Shown here: in pieces, positions 8,872 to 16,489 of the stretch
Numbering within the stretch: the first letter of the stretch is position 1
Layout: each line of letters starts with the position of its first letter
From: Desulfovibrio sp.
GTDB lineage: Bacteria > Desulfobacterota > Desulfovibrionia > Desulfovibrionales > Desulfovibrionaceae
Length of the DNA stretch: 35,822 bases
Direction: 5' to 3'
Assembly: GCA_031287575.1 (NCBI GenBank)
Contig: JAITSV010000028.1
Span: 1-35,822, forward strand
Position numbers and translations under genes: made by a program
The notes under the pieces: model-generated
Seen by the model: only the letters and a program-made list of their open reading frames with translations
Databases searched by the model: none
Told to the model about the DNA's origin: nothing

Positions 8872-9687
8872 CTACTCCTTGAACAGGATGGTTTGCGTGC
8901 GGCCACCCTGCCGAATGGTCACGCCATCGCGTGAAATGGCCTCGACCCGTCCGCCGTCGAAGACATCACCGACGCGCACCCGACGTGAGCCCTGGGCAGT
9001 CTGCACGGTGGCCACGACGCTCCCTGCAACGCCGCTGACGGCCACAACCCGGTTGCCCTGCTGCCGCGCGGGGATACCTTCACCACGCCCTGGTTGCGTG
9101 GCCGGAAGGGGCGGGAGCGCCAACGCGGCGGGAAGCTGCGGCGTCTGATAGCCGCGCAGCTTGGCCAACTGCTCTTCGATTTGAACCTGCACCTGGACTT
9201 CGGCGAGTTGCGCGCGTGCGGCCGTCAGGCGGGCCAGACTGCCACCCGTGGGAGCCATGGCCGGAGAAGCAGTCGGGGCGGGCACTGCCGTTGCGGACGG
9301 AGCGGACGGCACGGGCGTTTCCACCGGCGCACGGGAGGGGACGGGAACAGGCATGGGAACGGCGGTCGTCGCAGAGGCAGGCGCAGTGACGCTGGCCACC
9401 GGCTGAAGGACCGGTTCCGGGACTAGAGGAGGCTCCATTGCCGGGGACACCTCTGCCCGTTCAGCCACGGGGACAAGGGCCTCCGTGGCGTTGCGGGAAG
9501 GCGGAACGGCAGCCGTTACCTGCGGCACAGGCACGTCCAGCGGCTTCTTTTCCGCTGACGGCATCACAAGCGGCAGTGGTTCCCCTTGCTCAGGCCCCTG
9601 AACATTCTTGAAAATCACCACGGCAGCCACCACGACGACCAGCAGGCAAGCTACTGCCAATATGGCGAACGGCTTACTTATTTGCAT
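8872..9687 (-). CDS. pilP: PilP, type IVb pilus periplasmic alignment protein
   Basis: A 271-residue protein with one N-terminal membrane segment (about residues 6-25), a long proline/alanine/valine-rich linker, and a C-terminal globular domain with the pilus PilP pattern (RRVRVGDVFDGGRVEAISRDG). It should link the inner-membrane PilO/PilR platform to the secretin. Start set at the ATG at 9687 with AAAGGAG six bases upstream; longer frames lie inside pilO coding sequence. It overlaps the pilO 3' end by 14 bases, so translation is probably coupled. Position O-P-Q is as in R64. Confidence 0.88.
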   Translation of the reverse strand: MQISKPFAILAVACLLVVVVAAVVIFKNVQGPEQGEPLPLVMPSAEKKPLDVPVPQVTAAVPPSRNATEALVPVAERAEVSPAMEPPLVPEPVLQPVASVTAPASATTAVPMPVPVPSRAPVETPVPSAPSATAVPAPTASPAMAPTGGSLARLTAARAQLAEVQVQVQIEEQLAKLRGYQTPQLPAALALPPLPATQPGRGEGIPARQQGNRVVAVSGVAGSVVATVQTAQGSRRVRVGDVFDGGRVEAISRDGVTIRQGGRTQTILFKE

Positions 9688-10921
9688 GAACGACTCCTTT
9701 GATGGTCCACAGACCACCGCGATACTCGATGCTGGCCAGCACCAGCCCCGGCAGGGTTTGCAGTTCATGGGCAAGTGAAAGGTCCGCGAGGGTCACAGGG
9801 GGCACGTTGGCAAGTTCCCACTCGCCGCGTACCCACGGGGCCACCACTTCCACTCCCTCGACCTTCTTCTTCGCGGGTTGGTCCCATGTCAGGCGCAGCT
9901 TTGCCGCCACATCCTGCGTAAGCTGGTACAAGCGGCTAGTGATGCCGGGCACGTCCATCAGGGTGATGTCCCGGACGGAGCTGGTTACGCCCGGAAGAGC
10001 GACACGGGATGTCGCCGACCGGGTATCAACACGTGCTCCAGGGGGAGGGGTGGTGTACGACGCGCCCGGCTGGTGCGCCCAGGTCACGACCAGGGCATCA
10101 TCACCACATGTAGCCGCGTCGAGACGCCATCCGCTGGCCACCGTAGGAAGCTGAAGCATCGGCGTGATGCATTGGGCCGTTCGGGGCACTGGCAGCGCCT
10201 CCGCGAGCCACGTCCGGGCAAAATGCCGGGCAGCATTGGCCACCGCGTCACGGCGCGCCGTTTCGCGCGCCTTGGCCGCAGCCTGCACCGCCTGGCGCTG
10301 GCGCGCGGCTTCGCGCGCGTCGAGCCAGTGGTTGGCGCCAAGGGACAGGAGGGCGAGGCAGCCAAGAAAGGCCAAAGCCATGCGGCGTTGCCGGGCACGT
10401 CGGGCATCGTCGTTGAGAGGGCAGACCGGGTGGCCACGGTCGAAAAGACCACGCCGAGGCGCGAGATAGCCGGAGATTGCGGACAGGCTTTCCGACATGC
10501 CCGAAAACGTTTCCTCGCGGTCAAACGGCCCGCCGAGGTCTTTCAACGCGTTGGCATGGCTGACAGCTTCATCGCGCGTCAGGCAGAGCCGGTCACCTTC
10601 AGCCGAGATGAGGCCATTCCGGACGGCAAACACCCACCACAACCCATCATCGCCAACTTCTTCCTCAAGGCGGAAGACCCCGAGGTAAGACGCCGTAGGC
10701 GGGCGCATCGACGCGGCCAGAGAATGCGCCGCAGGCTTGTCCGGGCATTGCCCGAGGCCGAACTGGCGGGGAAGCAGCACCACGCAGTCATAGCCGCCGT
10801 CCGGAGTGGATTCCGCCGTGGCGCGCGCCGCGCGCAGGAGCTTGCGGGGACCAGGTTGTTCTGCAACCTGCCACCACAGCCCTGCCGCATAAGTGCGGCC
10901 ATTGAGATCGAGGAGCCGCAT
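9674..10921 (-). CDS. pilO: PilO, type IVb pilin accessory protein
   Basis: A 415-residue PilO-type accessory protein of IncI thin pili. The first about 180 residues form a cytoplasmic domain beginning with the family-typical phrase for a WW-containing start (AAGLWWQV), then a single membrane helix at about 185-202 (MALAFLGCLALLSLGANHW), a coiled-coil-like R/Q/A stretch, and a periplasmic C-terminal domain. It is unrelated in sequence to the short PilO of type IVa pili. The start ATG overlaps the pilN stop in TAATG, indicating coupling. It should form the inner-membrane assembly complex with PilP and PilR. Confidence 0.88.
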   Translation of the reverse strand: MRLLDLNGRTYAAGLWWQVAEQPGPRKLLRAARATAESTPDGGYDCVVLLPRQFGLGQCPDKPAAHSLAASMRPPTASYLGVFRLEEEVGDDGLWWVFAVRNGLISAEGDRLCLTRDEAVSHANALKDLGGPFDREETFSGMSESLSAISGYLAPRRGLFDRGHPVCPLNDDARRARQRRMALAFLGCLALLSLGANHWLDAREAARQRQAVQAAAKARETARRDAVANAARHFARTWLAEALPVPRTAQCITPMLQLPTVASGWRLDAATCGDDALVVTWAHQPGASYTTPPPGARVDTRSATSRVALPGVTSSVRDITLMDVPGITSRLYQLTQDVAAKLRLTWDQPAKKKVEGVEVVAPWVRGEWELANVPPVTLADLSLAHELQTLPGLVLASIEYRGGLWTIKGVVHANK

Positions 10922-12492
10922 TACACGTCCCCCGACTCGACTTCGATGGTCACGACGATGATCGAGCGGGCGTACTGGCGAGACCGCCCGGCCCCAAGCA
11001 GGCCGACATTGTTGCCGGAGGCATCCCGTTCCTGCTCAAACCCCGCGAGGACCAGCGTCTGCCCCATCTTCAAGGTCACCCGCTGGCTGAAGGAGCGCGA
11101 GCTGACTTTGGGCAGCTGCACCTTGATGTCGTCGGTGGAGAACTCGGCCATGTCGTCCAGCGACGACAGGTTGATGTTGTACTGGAGAATCACCCGGCGC
11201 CGCTCAAGGATGTGCGGGATCACCGTCATGGCGAAGCCGGTGGTCACCTCGCCGGGGGTTATCTCCGTCGTCTGGCCATAATCACTCTGGTAGGTGTTCA
11301 CCCCGGCCAGATAGGCTTCCTTCGTCGTGGCCTGCACCGGCACCGGCGTGTTGCTCATGACAACCCCGCCACCGGACGTAACCTGGCTGGCCTTGCCGAA
11401 CGACCGCAGCGCCTTCAGGAGCGCCGTGCTGCCCTTCAACTTGCCATCCACGATGGCCGCGCTGATGTCGCCACCGGATTGCAGGAACGTGAGCGGGCTC
11501 CCGCCGGAAGTCACCAGGACATCGGCATTCTCGAAGAGCACCTGGAGATTCAGCCCGGCATCGGTGTTGTCCGACAATTCGAGCGACCAGACTTTCACCG
11601 ACAAGGCGACCTGACGCGAGAGCTTGCCGTTCAGGTCCTCGATGTAGGCGCCGACCTGCTGGAGGACCACGGGGGTATCCTTCACCGTGATGGTGCCGGA
11701 CGATTGATGCGCCACGGCCGTTCCGCCCTTGCTCAAGAGCGCCTTCACCCCCGCTTCGACTTCGGACCACACGTCCAGCGACATTTCGCTGGTGTTCGTT
11801 TGGGCTGTTTGCGTCGTCGAGTCACCGGAGCTGACCGTCTGGCGCACACCGGTGGAGCCGCCGAGGGAGCCACCGGAAAGCGCCTCGCGCGACTTGTTGG
11901 TAATCTGGTTCGAGTACTTCAGCGTGCCCGGCGCCGACAGCAACGTGAACGTGCGAACCTGGAAGCGAGAGAAGGAAATCGACGCATCCGCAGCCGAATA
12001 GCTCCACCCCATTCCGAACTGATGCCCTATGCTGTCCAGCAGGCCCCGGAGAGGCCCGGAGTAATCCACTTCTGCGGTTTGAGCTGACGCGCCGAGCTCA
12101 CCGGCGCTGTCGAGCATGGCCGCGAGATCGGCGGGGATGTCGTTGGAACGTCCGCCCTGCCCCCCCTTCTTCACAGAGGTAGACGCGGAAATTTCCTTTT
12201 CGGCAGACACGGCCAACGGCACCAAGCCGCTGACGGCCGCGCAGAGCTGTTCCAGGGTGCCGCGCATCCGCAGCGTCACCTGGGCGCCGAATACAGCCGC
12301 CTGTTCCCCGTGCTTGGGGAGCGCCACCGGCACCGCTCCCAAGTAGGGTTCCTGGACGACATCCACGATCCGGGACCGGCTTTGGCTCGCCAGCTCCTTC
12401 CCTCTCGCCTCTATGGTTTCCTGCTTCGGGCCTTCTCGACCGGCGCACCCCGCGATCAGCAGGGCAACGAGCATGGCAATGATGATCCGCAT
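10921..12492 (-). CDS. pilN: PilN, lipoprotein secretin of the type IVb pilus
   Basis: A 523-residue outer-membrane secretin. The N-terminus is a lipoprotein signal with lipobox LIAGC (Cys near residue 16), as in R64 PilN and BfpB. The C-terminal half has secretin features: the LSVKVWSLELSDNTDAGLNLQ segment, repeated Gly-Ser strands, the TEITPGEVTTGFAMTVIPHI stretch, and the closing VTLKMGQTLVLAGF motif. The ATG has GGAGG upstream and begins 2 bases after the stop of the trbH-tcpQ fusion gene, whose C-terminal TcpQ domain probably assists this secretin. Serves as the pore for the PilS pilus. Confidence 0.92.
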   Translation of the reverse strand: MRIIIAMLVALLIAGCAGREGPKQETIEARGKELASQSRSRIVDVVQEPYLGAVPVALPKHGEQAAVFGAQVTLRMRGTLEQLCAAVSGLVPLAVSAEKEISASTSVKKGGQGGRSNDIPADLAAMLDSAGELGASAQTAEVDYSGPLRGLLDSIGHQFGMGWSYSAADASISFSRFQVRTFTLLSAPGTLKYSNQITNKSREALSGGSLGGSTGVRQTVSSGDSTTQTAQTNTSEMSLDVWSEVEAGVKALLSKGGTAVAHQSSGTITVKDTPVVLQQVGAYIEDLNGKLSRQVALSVKVWSLELSDNTDAGLNLQVLFENADVLVTSGGSPLTFLQSGGDISAAIVDGKLKGSTALLKALRSFGKASQVTSGGGVVMSNTPVPVQATTKEAYLAGVNTYQSDYGQTTEITPGEVTTGFAMTVIPHILERRRVILQYNINLSSLDDMAEFSTDDIKVQLPKVSSRSFSQRVTLKMGQTLVLAGFEQERDASGNNVGLLGAGRSRQYARSIIVVTIEVESGDV

Positions 12493-12493
12493 G

Positions 12494-13486
12494 CTAGTCC
12501 TCCGTTACTTCCACGACGTTGTTTTCTTGGTAGATCGTCACCCGCAGCGCATTGCCGTTCAGGTGCATGCGCGAAACCAGCCGCTTCACGGAACCGATGA
12601 AGCTGTCCCGGAAGACGGCCGTGGACTGCATCTGGAAATCATTCCCTGCCTTCCACACGAGCTGATACCCGGCGCGCGTCGTCCACCCTTCCAGCTGTGC
12701 TTTCAGGCTGCCCGGCGCGATTACCCATTGCTCGCTCTCCACTTTTTGGAGTCCGACAGCCGTAGGCTCCGGGCTGGGCGCCGTAACCGTCGGGGCGGGC
12801 ATCGCGGGTGCAGAGGCGGATTCCACCGGCAATGGCGCCTCCGGAAGGGGCACGGAAGAGACTGGCGCCGGGGTCGGAATGGGAGCGGGACTCGGGACCG
12901 GTGCGGGGGGGGCCACGGCTACGACCGGAGCCGGAGGCACCGCCGGAGCGGCTGCGGCAACTGACGACGCCAGAGCGTCAGCCGCAGCCACCGGGGACGG
13001 CTCATAAGCCGGGACCGGCTGCGGGGCCGGGGCAGCTACCGGCGCGACGTTGGGCAGGCCCGTTTGGGTGACGGAACCTGCCACCACCAGGCCGTTGCGG
13101 ATGGAGAATATCTGGTTGAATGCGCCGCCATCGGACATGCGCACGCGCAGGTAGCATGTCGGGTTGACCTCGCCGGGCATCATGTCGAGTTGGTAGCCAA
13201 GACCTATCCCGGTCGTGGCGTCCGCCGAGACGGCGAATCCATGCCGTCGCAGGCTCGCATCGAGCGCCTGGCCAAAGCCCCCTTCATCGGAGATCAAGCG
13301 CAGCGTGGTTCGGCCAGGCGGGTAGATGGCCGCGAGCCGCCCGGCGGCTTGGCTCGCGATTTCAGCCGTGGCATGCGGGTAGGAATCCGTCACTCCGTCG
13401 TAGGCATCCAAGCCGTCGGCACTACGCCGCGCAGCGCAGCCGGGAAGGAGCAGGACCAGGAGCAACAGCAAGGGAACGACTTTCAC
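12494..13486 (-). CDS. TrbH-TcpQ fusion lipoprotein linking transfer channel and type IVb pilus
   Basis: A 330-residue lipoprotein (GTG start, AAGGAGAG upstream; lipobox LLPGC with Cys17). Residues of about 35-145 resemble the conjugation lipoprotein TrbH: an AAIYPP motif, then FGQALDASLRRHGFAV and a Y-L-RV-M strand pattern with NGLVVAGSVTQTG. Next comes a proline/alanine/valine-rich linker (about 150-245). The last about 80 residues match the TcpQ pilus domain found at the end of R64 PilL (QWVIAPGSLKAQLEGW, YQLVWKAGNDF, NVVEV). It lies exactly where trbH (after trbG) and pilL (before pilN) would both be expected. Inference: one protein replaces both, tethering the VirB9/VirB10-type core to the PilN secretin. 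The TrbH assignment is from memory of the family and is less certain than TcpQ. Confidence 0.8.
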   Translation of the reverse strand: MKVVPLLLLLVLLLPGCAARRSADGLDAYDGVTDSYPHATAEIASQAAGRLAAIYPPGRTTLRLISDEGGFGQALDASLRRHGFAVSADATTGIGLGYQLDMMPGEVNPTCYLRVRMSDGGAFNQIFSIRNGLVVAGSVTQTGLPNVAPVAAPAPQPVPAYEPSPVAAADALASSVAAAAPAVPPAPVVAVAPPAPVPSPAPIPTPAPVSSVPLPEAPLPVESASAPAMPAPTVTAPSPEPTAVGLQKVESEQWVIAPGSLKAQLEGWTTRAGYQLVWKAGNDFQMQSTAVFRDSFIGSVKRLVSRMHLNGNALRVTIYQENNVVEVTED

Positions 13487-13488
13487 GG

Positions 13489-14439
13489 TTAGCTCTCCTT
13501 CTTCTTGATGATGATCCGCTGTTGCTGCTTGCCGACCCCGGCCAGCAACACGGCCTCGCCGAACACCTCATCCACGACGAGGGTTGTGTCTTTGACGCGG
13601 TAGTTGGTCAGGATTTCGGCCTTGTCGCGCCGAACGAGGAGCACGGGCATTTCGGATTGCCGGACGGAGGGAGGGAGACGAATGAACGTCTGGCGGCCAT
13701 CGCTGTAGACCTGTTCGGGCCTCCACGCGGCCTTGCCGTCCAGTTCATAGGCAAAGTCGAGTTGGGACAGGGGCACCGCAGTACCCGAGATCACGGCAGT
13801 CTCATGCACATCCTGGCGCTGCTGCTGCGCGAGCTGGGCGCGAAGGGCCTTTTCCTCTTCCTCAGGGTAGATGAACCCCACGTAGGGCGTATGCCCGGAG
13901 GGCTGCGACACGAGCTTGATGTGGTATGTGCGCCGGTCAGTGGTGATGACGGCCATCGTCTCAAGCCCGGCATCGAGCGGCTTGACGATCAGGTGGGTTG
14001 CCTCCGGATATCCGGAGCGGGCCACGACGACCTTCCACCTGGCCGTGTCGCCGAGCACCACGTCATTGACCATTTCGCCGGGCTGAAGCTCGATGTCGGA
14101 AACCATGAACGGCGCGCAGATCACCGAGGGCTGCGTCACCCCGTAGGTGAAAGTTACCCGTCCGGCGTCGGTCATTACCGGGAGGATGTTCCGTTCCCGG
14201 TATTCATCCGAGAGCGACAGCGCCCGCTTCTCCTTGACGGAAAGGGGCACCTTCTTGTTTGAAATGTAGTTGGCGGGCGGTGGCAGCATTTCCAGCCCCG
14301 AAAGATCATCGGGCGTACCGCCCTGGCGCGACAGCACCGGAACCGGTGGAGCACTGTCCGCCGCCAAAGCGTTCGGGACGCCAAGGAGAAGGAGGGGGAG
14401 GAGGGTCGCGCACAGGGCGCGGCAGGAAATAGACGACAT
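13489..14439 (-). CDS. trbG: TrbG, VirB9-like outer core protein
   Basis: A 316-residue periplasmic/outer-membrane core protein of the transfer channel. It has a signal peptide (about residues 1-27, ending in LAADS), an N-terminal VirB9 domain with YGVTQPSVICAPFMVSDIELQPGE, and a C-terminal domain with DFAYELDGKAAWRPEQVYSDG and FIRLPPSV, both typical of VirB9/TrbG. The ATG at 14439 is preferred over an in-frame ATG at 14472 because the signal peptide begins there. It starts 10 bases after the trbF stop and is followed 2 bases later by the fusion lipoprotein gene. Confidence 0.94.
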   Translation of the reverse strand: MSSISCRALCATLLPLLLLGVPNALAADSAPPVPVLSRQGGTPDDLSGLEMLPPPANYISNKKVPLSVKEKRALSLSDEYRERNILPVMTDAGRVTFTYGVTQPSVICAPFMVSDIELQPGEMVNDVVLGDTARWKVVVARSGYPEATHLIVKPLDAGLETMAVITTDRRTYHIKLVSQPSGHTPYVGFIYPEEEEKALRAQLAQQQRQDVHETAVISGTAVPLSQLDFAYELDGKAAWRPEQVYSDGRQTFIRLPPSVRQSEMPVLLVRRDKAEILTNYRVKDTTLVVDEVFGEAVLLAGVGKQQQRIIIKKKES

Positions 14440-14449
14440 GACGTGGCCC

Positions 14450-15160
14450 CTAGAGTTGCTTGCTGAAAGCAATTTCGGTGATCTTGATCCCGCCGGGGTT
14501 CAAGGCGATTTGGGCGTCCGTGGCGGGCTGCACGAGTTGGATGGTCATGGTCGCGGCGTAATGAGCCACACTTTGCGTGGCCCCCTCGTGTGTGCGGGTG
14601 GTTTCCAGCCATTCAACGCGCCATGAGGTGGGCGATACCGGCAGCGGAAGGCCACGCACTTCGACGCTCACCAGCGCCTCTTTCGCGCGCGTGTAAGGGT
14701 CGTTCGTGGCGAACCACTCACGGATCACCGTCGCACCGCTGCCCGAGAGGTACGCAGCGAGCTTGCGCAGCATGCTCGACTGCAACTGGATATCCGCCGT
14801 GACCGTGCGCCAGTTCGTGATGATGTTGGCCAGCTCAGCCTGGATCACCCGTTGAGGGATGGACGTGGCCGAGTCCGCCCGCTGCACGGCCCGAATCCGC
14901 CCGGCATCGTCCACGTTGACCACGTAGGGGACGAGCTTGTTTTGCAAGCCCTGGGCGACGTTCCCGGCCAGCGAGATACCGAGCAGCAGGAAGGCGAAGA
15001 GTGCTGCTGTGCGCCACTGCGCGCAGCGCACGATGTCGTCACCGTTGCGCTCAAGCCATTCCTGCCGGGCGTCCAGGAACGGGTTTTCCTCCAGGGGCTT
15101 CGGTCGCGCGGCCACAGTGGCCTCATCGCCTTTCGCCTGCCGTTTTCCGAAGAGATTCAT
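14450..15160 (-). CDS. trbF: TrbF, VirB8-like inner-membrane assembly protein
   Basis: A 236-residue bitopic protein: cytoplasmic N-terminus, membrane helix at about 48-66 (RTAALFAFLLLGISLAGNV), and a periplasmic VirB8 fold with the TrbF-type motifs IPQRVIQAELANIITNWRTVT, NDPYTRAKEALVSVEVRG and SWRVEWLETTRT. Length is usual. GAGGGGGA precedes the ATG. It stands 21 bases after the trbL stop. Helps nucleate the inner-membrane complex. Confidence 0.94.
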   Translation of the reverse strand: MNLFGKRQAKGDEATVAARPKPLEENPFLDARQEWLERNGDDIVRCAQWRTAALFAFLLLGISLAGNVAQGLQNKLVPYVVNVDDAGRIRAVQRADSATSIPQRVIQAELANIITNWRTVTADIQLQSSMLRKLAAYLSGSGATVIREWFATNDPYTRAKEALVSVEVRGLPLPVSPTSWRVEWLETTRTHEGATQSVAHYAATMTIQLVQPATDAQIALNPGGIKITEIAFSKQL

Positions 15161-15181
15161 GGATTCCCCCTCAAGGGTCGG

Positions 15182-16339
15182 TTATTCGCCGCCTTCCTTC
15201 TCCAGGAGGGCGTCTTGAGTGCGAGCGGATAGGTCGGAACGCACGCGGTCGCCATAGGAGCGCTCGTCCATGGGCCGAGAGCCCGCAGCCTTTACCATGG
15301 ACCGGGCCACATTCTTGGCTGCCTCACGCGCCAAGGCGGAACCGGTATGCCCGTCGGCCTTGGCTGCCTTGACCGCGCCGCTAGCGATGCCTCCAGTGGT
15401 TTCCGCGCCGCTGGCCGTCGCTTTGGCGGCGGCATAGCCCGCAGCGATTGCGGCCATTGCGTTTTGCGCTAGGGCGTTGCCAGTTGAGACGTTGGAGCCT
15501 TGCAGGACACCACCGATGATGTCAGGTATTGTGTTGATCAAAACGAGCATAACTATTGCGACACCAATCATGATTCCTGCACCTTCAAGCGTAGCAGGAA
15601 CACTCTTCATATCTGCCACGAATGAAAAACATAGCCCAACAAGCAATTGTAGTACGAATAACTTCATAGCTACAGAAAATGCATATCTCATAAAATTGAT
15701 AGCGTAGTCCTTGAATAATCCACACCCACCAAATCCAAGCAAAATAATTCCTGCATTCATGACAATATAAAATTCACAAAGAATCTGAATTATGCGTGCC
15801 GCCATAAAAGCAAAGCATGCCAAAAGTATGAATCCGGCAAAGAGCATTCCCCACGACGGAGGGTCTAAAAACTTCGCTTGTTCCCATACGTTATTGGCAA
15901 GCTCAACTCCGCTTTGAAGAAAGTTCGACGGGTCTATGATTGTGGGGGAATAACCAAGAGAACCACCGATCGACTGAAATCCCTTGATTATCTTCAACGA
16001 CCATGCTTTGTAATTTTTGAGGATTGCGAGCATTACACCAGCGAAAAAAAGCAATTTTAACGCCTCTACAACGACCTCTTCAAAAGGTGGTCTTTTGAGT
16101 ATGAGACGGATAGCCAGGAGGCAAAAATCCAAAATGACCATATACCTGAACAAAGACAAAGCCGCTCCAGTAAGAACACTTGCCCATGCGTTTGTTTTTG
16201 TATAAAATTTCTCCACTATTGCTTGCAGTATATTGAACTGGTCAGCTGTCGGGCCATCTGCCGCGAAGGCGTTGGGAACACTAATGAAGACAAGCATAAG
16301 GACGATCACTATGCAAAGATTCTTGGCGGTGATTCTCAT
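15182..16339 (-). CDS. trbL: TrbL, VirB6-like polytopic channel protein
   Basis: A 385-residue membrane protein with a signal-like N-terminus (ending NAFAAD), about six hydrophobic segments up to residue about 275, and a soluble Ala/Gly-rich C-terminal tail. The topology, length and position (after trbJ, before trbF) identify TrbL/VirB6. Start set at the ATG at 16339 with GAGGATAG upstream, because the signal peptide starts there. The coding sequence is mosaic: from about 15530 to the start it is markedly AT-rich (one 60-base line near 15661 is about one third GC), while the C-terminal tail and neighbours are GC-rich. The first 29 bases overlap, on the other strand, the start of the lipoprotein gene at 16311. 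Confidence 0.92.
   Translation of the reverse strand: MRITAKNLCIVIVLMLVFISVPNAFAADGPTADQFNILQAIVEKFYTKTNAWASVLTGAALSLFRYMVILDFCLLAIRLILKRPPFEEVVVEALKLLFFAGVMLAILKNYKAWSLKIIKGFQSIGGSLGYSPTIIDPSNFLQSGVELANNVWEQAKFLDPPSWGMLFAGFILLACFAFMAARIIQILCEFYIVMNAGIILLGFGGCGLFKDYAINFMRYAFSVAMKLFVLQLLVGLCFSFVADMKSVPATLEGAGIMIGVAIVMLVLINTIPDIIGGVLQGSNVSTGNALAQNAMAAIAAGYAAAKATASGAETTGGIASGAVKAAKADGHTGSALAREAAKNVARSMVKAAGSRPMDERSYGDRVRSDLSARTQDALLEKEGGE
16201..16206 (+). promoter_or_regulatory. Possible -10 box for the rightward lipoprotein gene
   Basis: TATAAA followed by AT lies about 105 bases upstream of the lipoprotein ATG, inside antisense trbL sequence. A weak TTGCCC at 16180-16185 is 15 bases upstream, shorter than ideal spacing. 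A separate promoter is needed because the gene opposes the operon. This is a weak match in AT-rich DNA where such boxes arise by chance. Confidence 0.25.
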
Positions 16340-16463
16340 TCTATCCTCACTACTGGTTTCATGTGTTCCCAACGAGGAAACGGAACGGAAGGAACATGCT
16401 AAGGAATTGATGAAGCAATCGGGCAATGTCGGCAAAAAATCTGGTCCTGCCCCTTTCCCTTAA
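16311..16463 (+). CDS. Small lipoprotein at the trbK position, tail homologous to TrbJ; possible entry-exclusion protein
   Basis: A 50-residue lipoprotein encoded against the operon. ATG at 16311 has AAGGA eight bases upstream. The signal peptide has lipobox LVSC (Cys18), giving a 33-residue mature protein. Its C-terminus SGNVGKKSGPAPFP closely matches the TrbJ C-terminus SGNLGKKTGAAPF, and similarity extends back to an EH pair: 13 of 23 aligned residues are identical by eye, while the two DNA copies differ mostly at third codon positions. That pattern supports real coding homology. It occupies the trbK (entry-exclusion) position between trbJ and trbL, but in the opposite orientation. Exclusion is inference from size, lipobox and place; a VirB7-like role is an alternative. 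Its stop overlaps the trbJ stop. Confidence 0.7.
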   Translation: MQRFLAVILILSSLLVSCVPNEETERKEHAKELMKQSGNVGKKSGPAPFP

Positions 16464-16489
16464 AACGGCGCGGCCCCTGTCTTTTTGCC
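16431..16489. repeat. Imperfect inverted repeat formed by the two homologous gene tails
   Basis: The 3' ends of the lipoprotein gene and trbJ meet tail to tail. Because the tails are homologous, they form inverted arms: GGCAAAAA at 16431-16438 and TTTTTGCC at 16482-16489 are exact, with weaker pairing outside and between. It could act as a convergent-transcript hairpin or as a recombination joint; neither is shown. Confidence 0.6.

Noticed and set aside
7332-8882. 516-codon rightward frame
   Set aside because: Exact antisense of pilQ, no family motifs, Arg/His-rich shadow composition.
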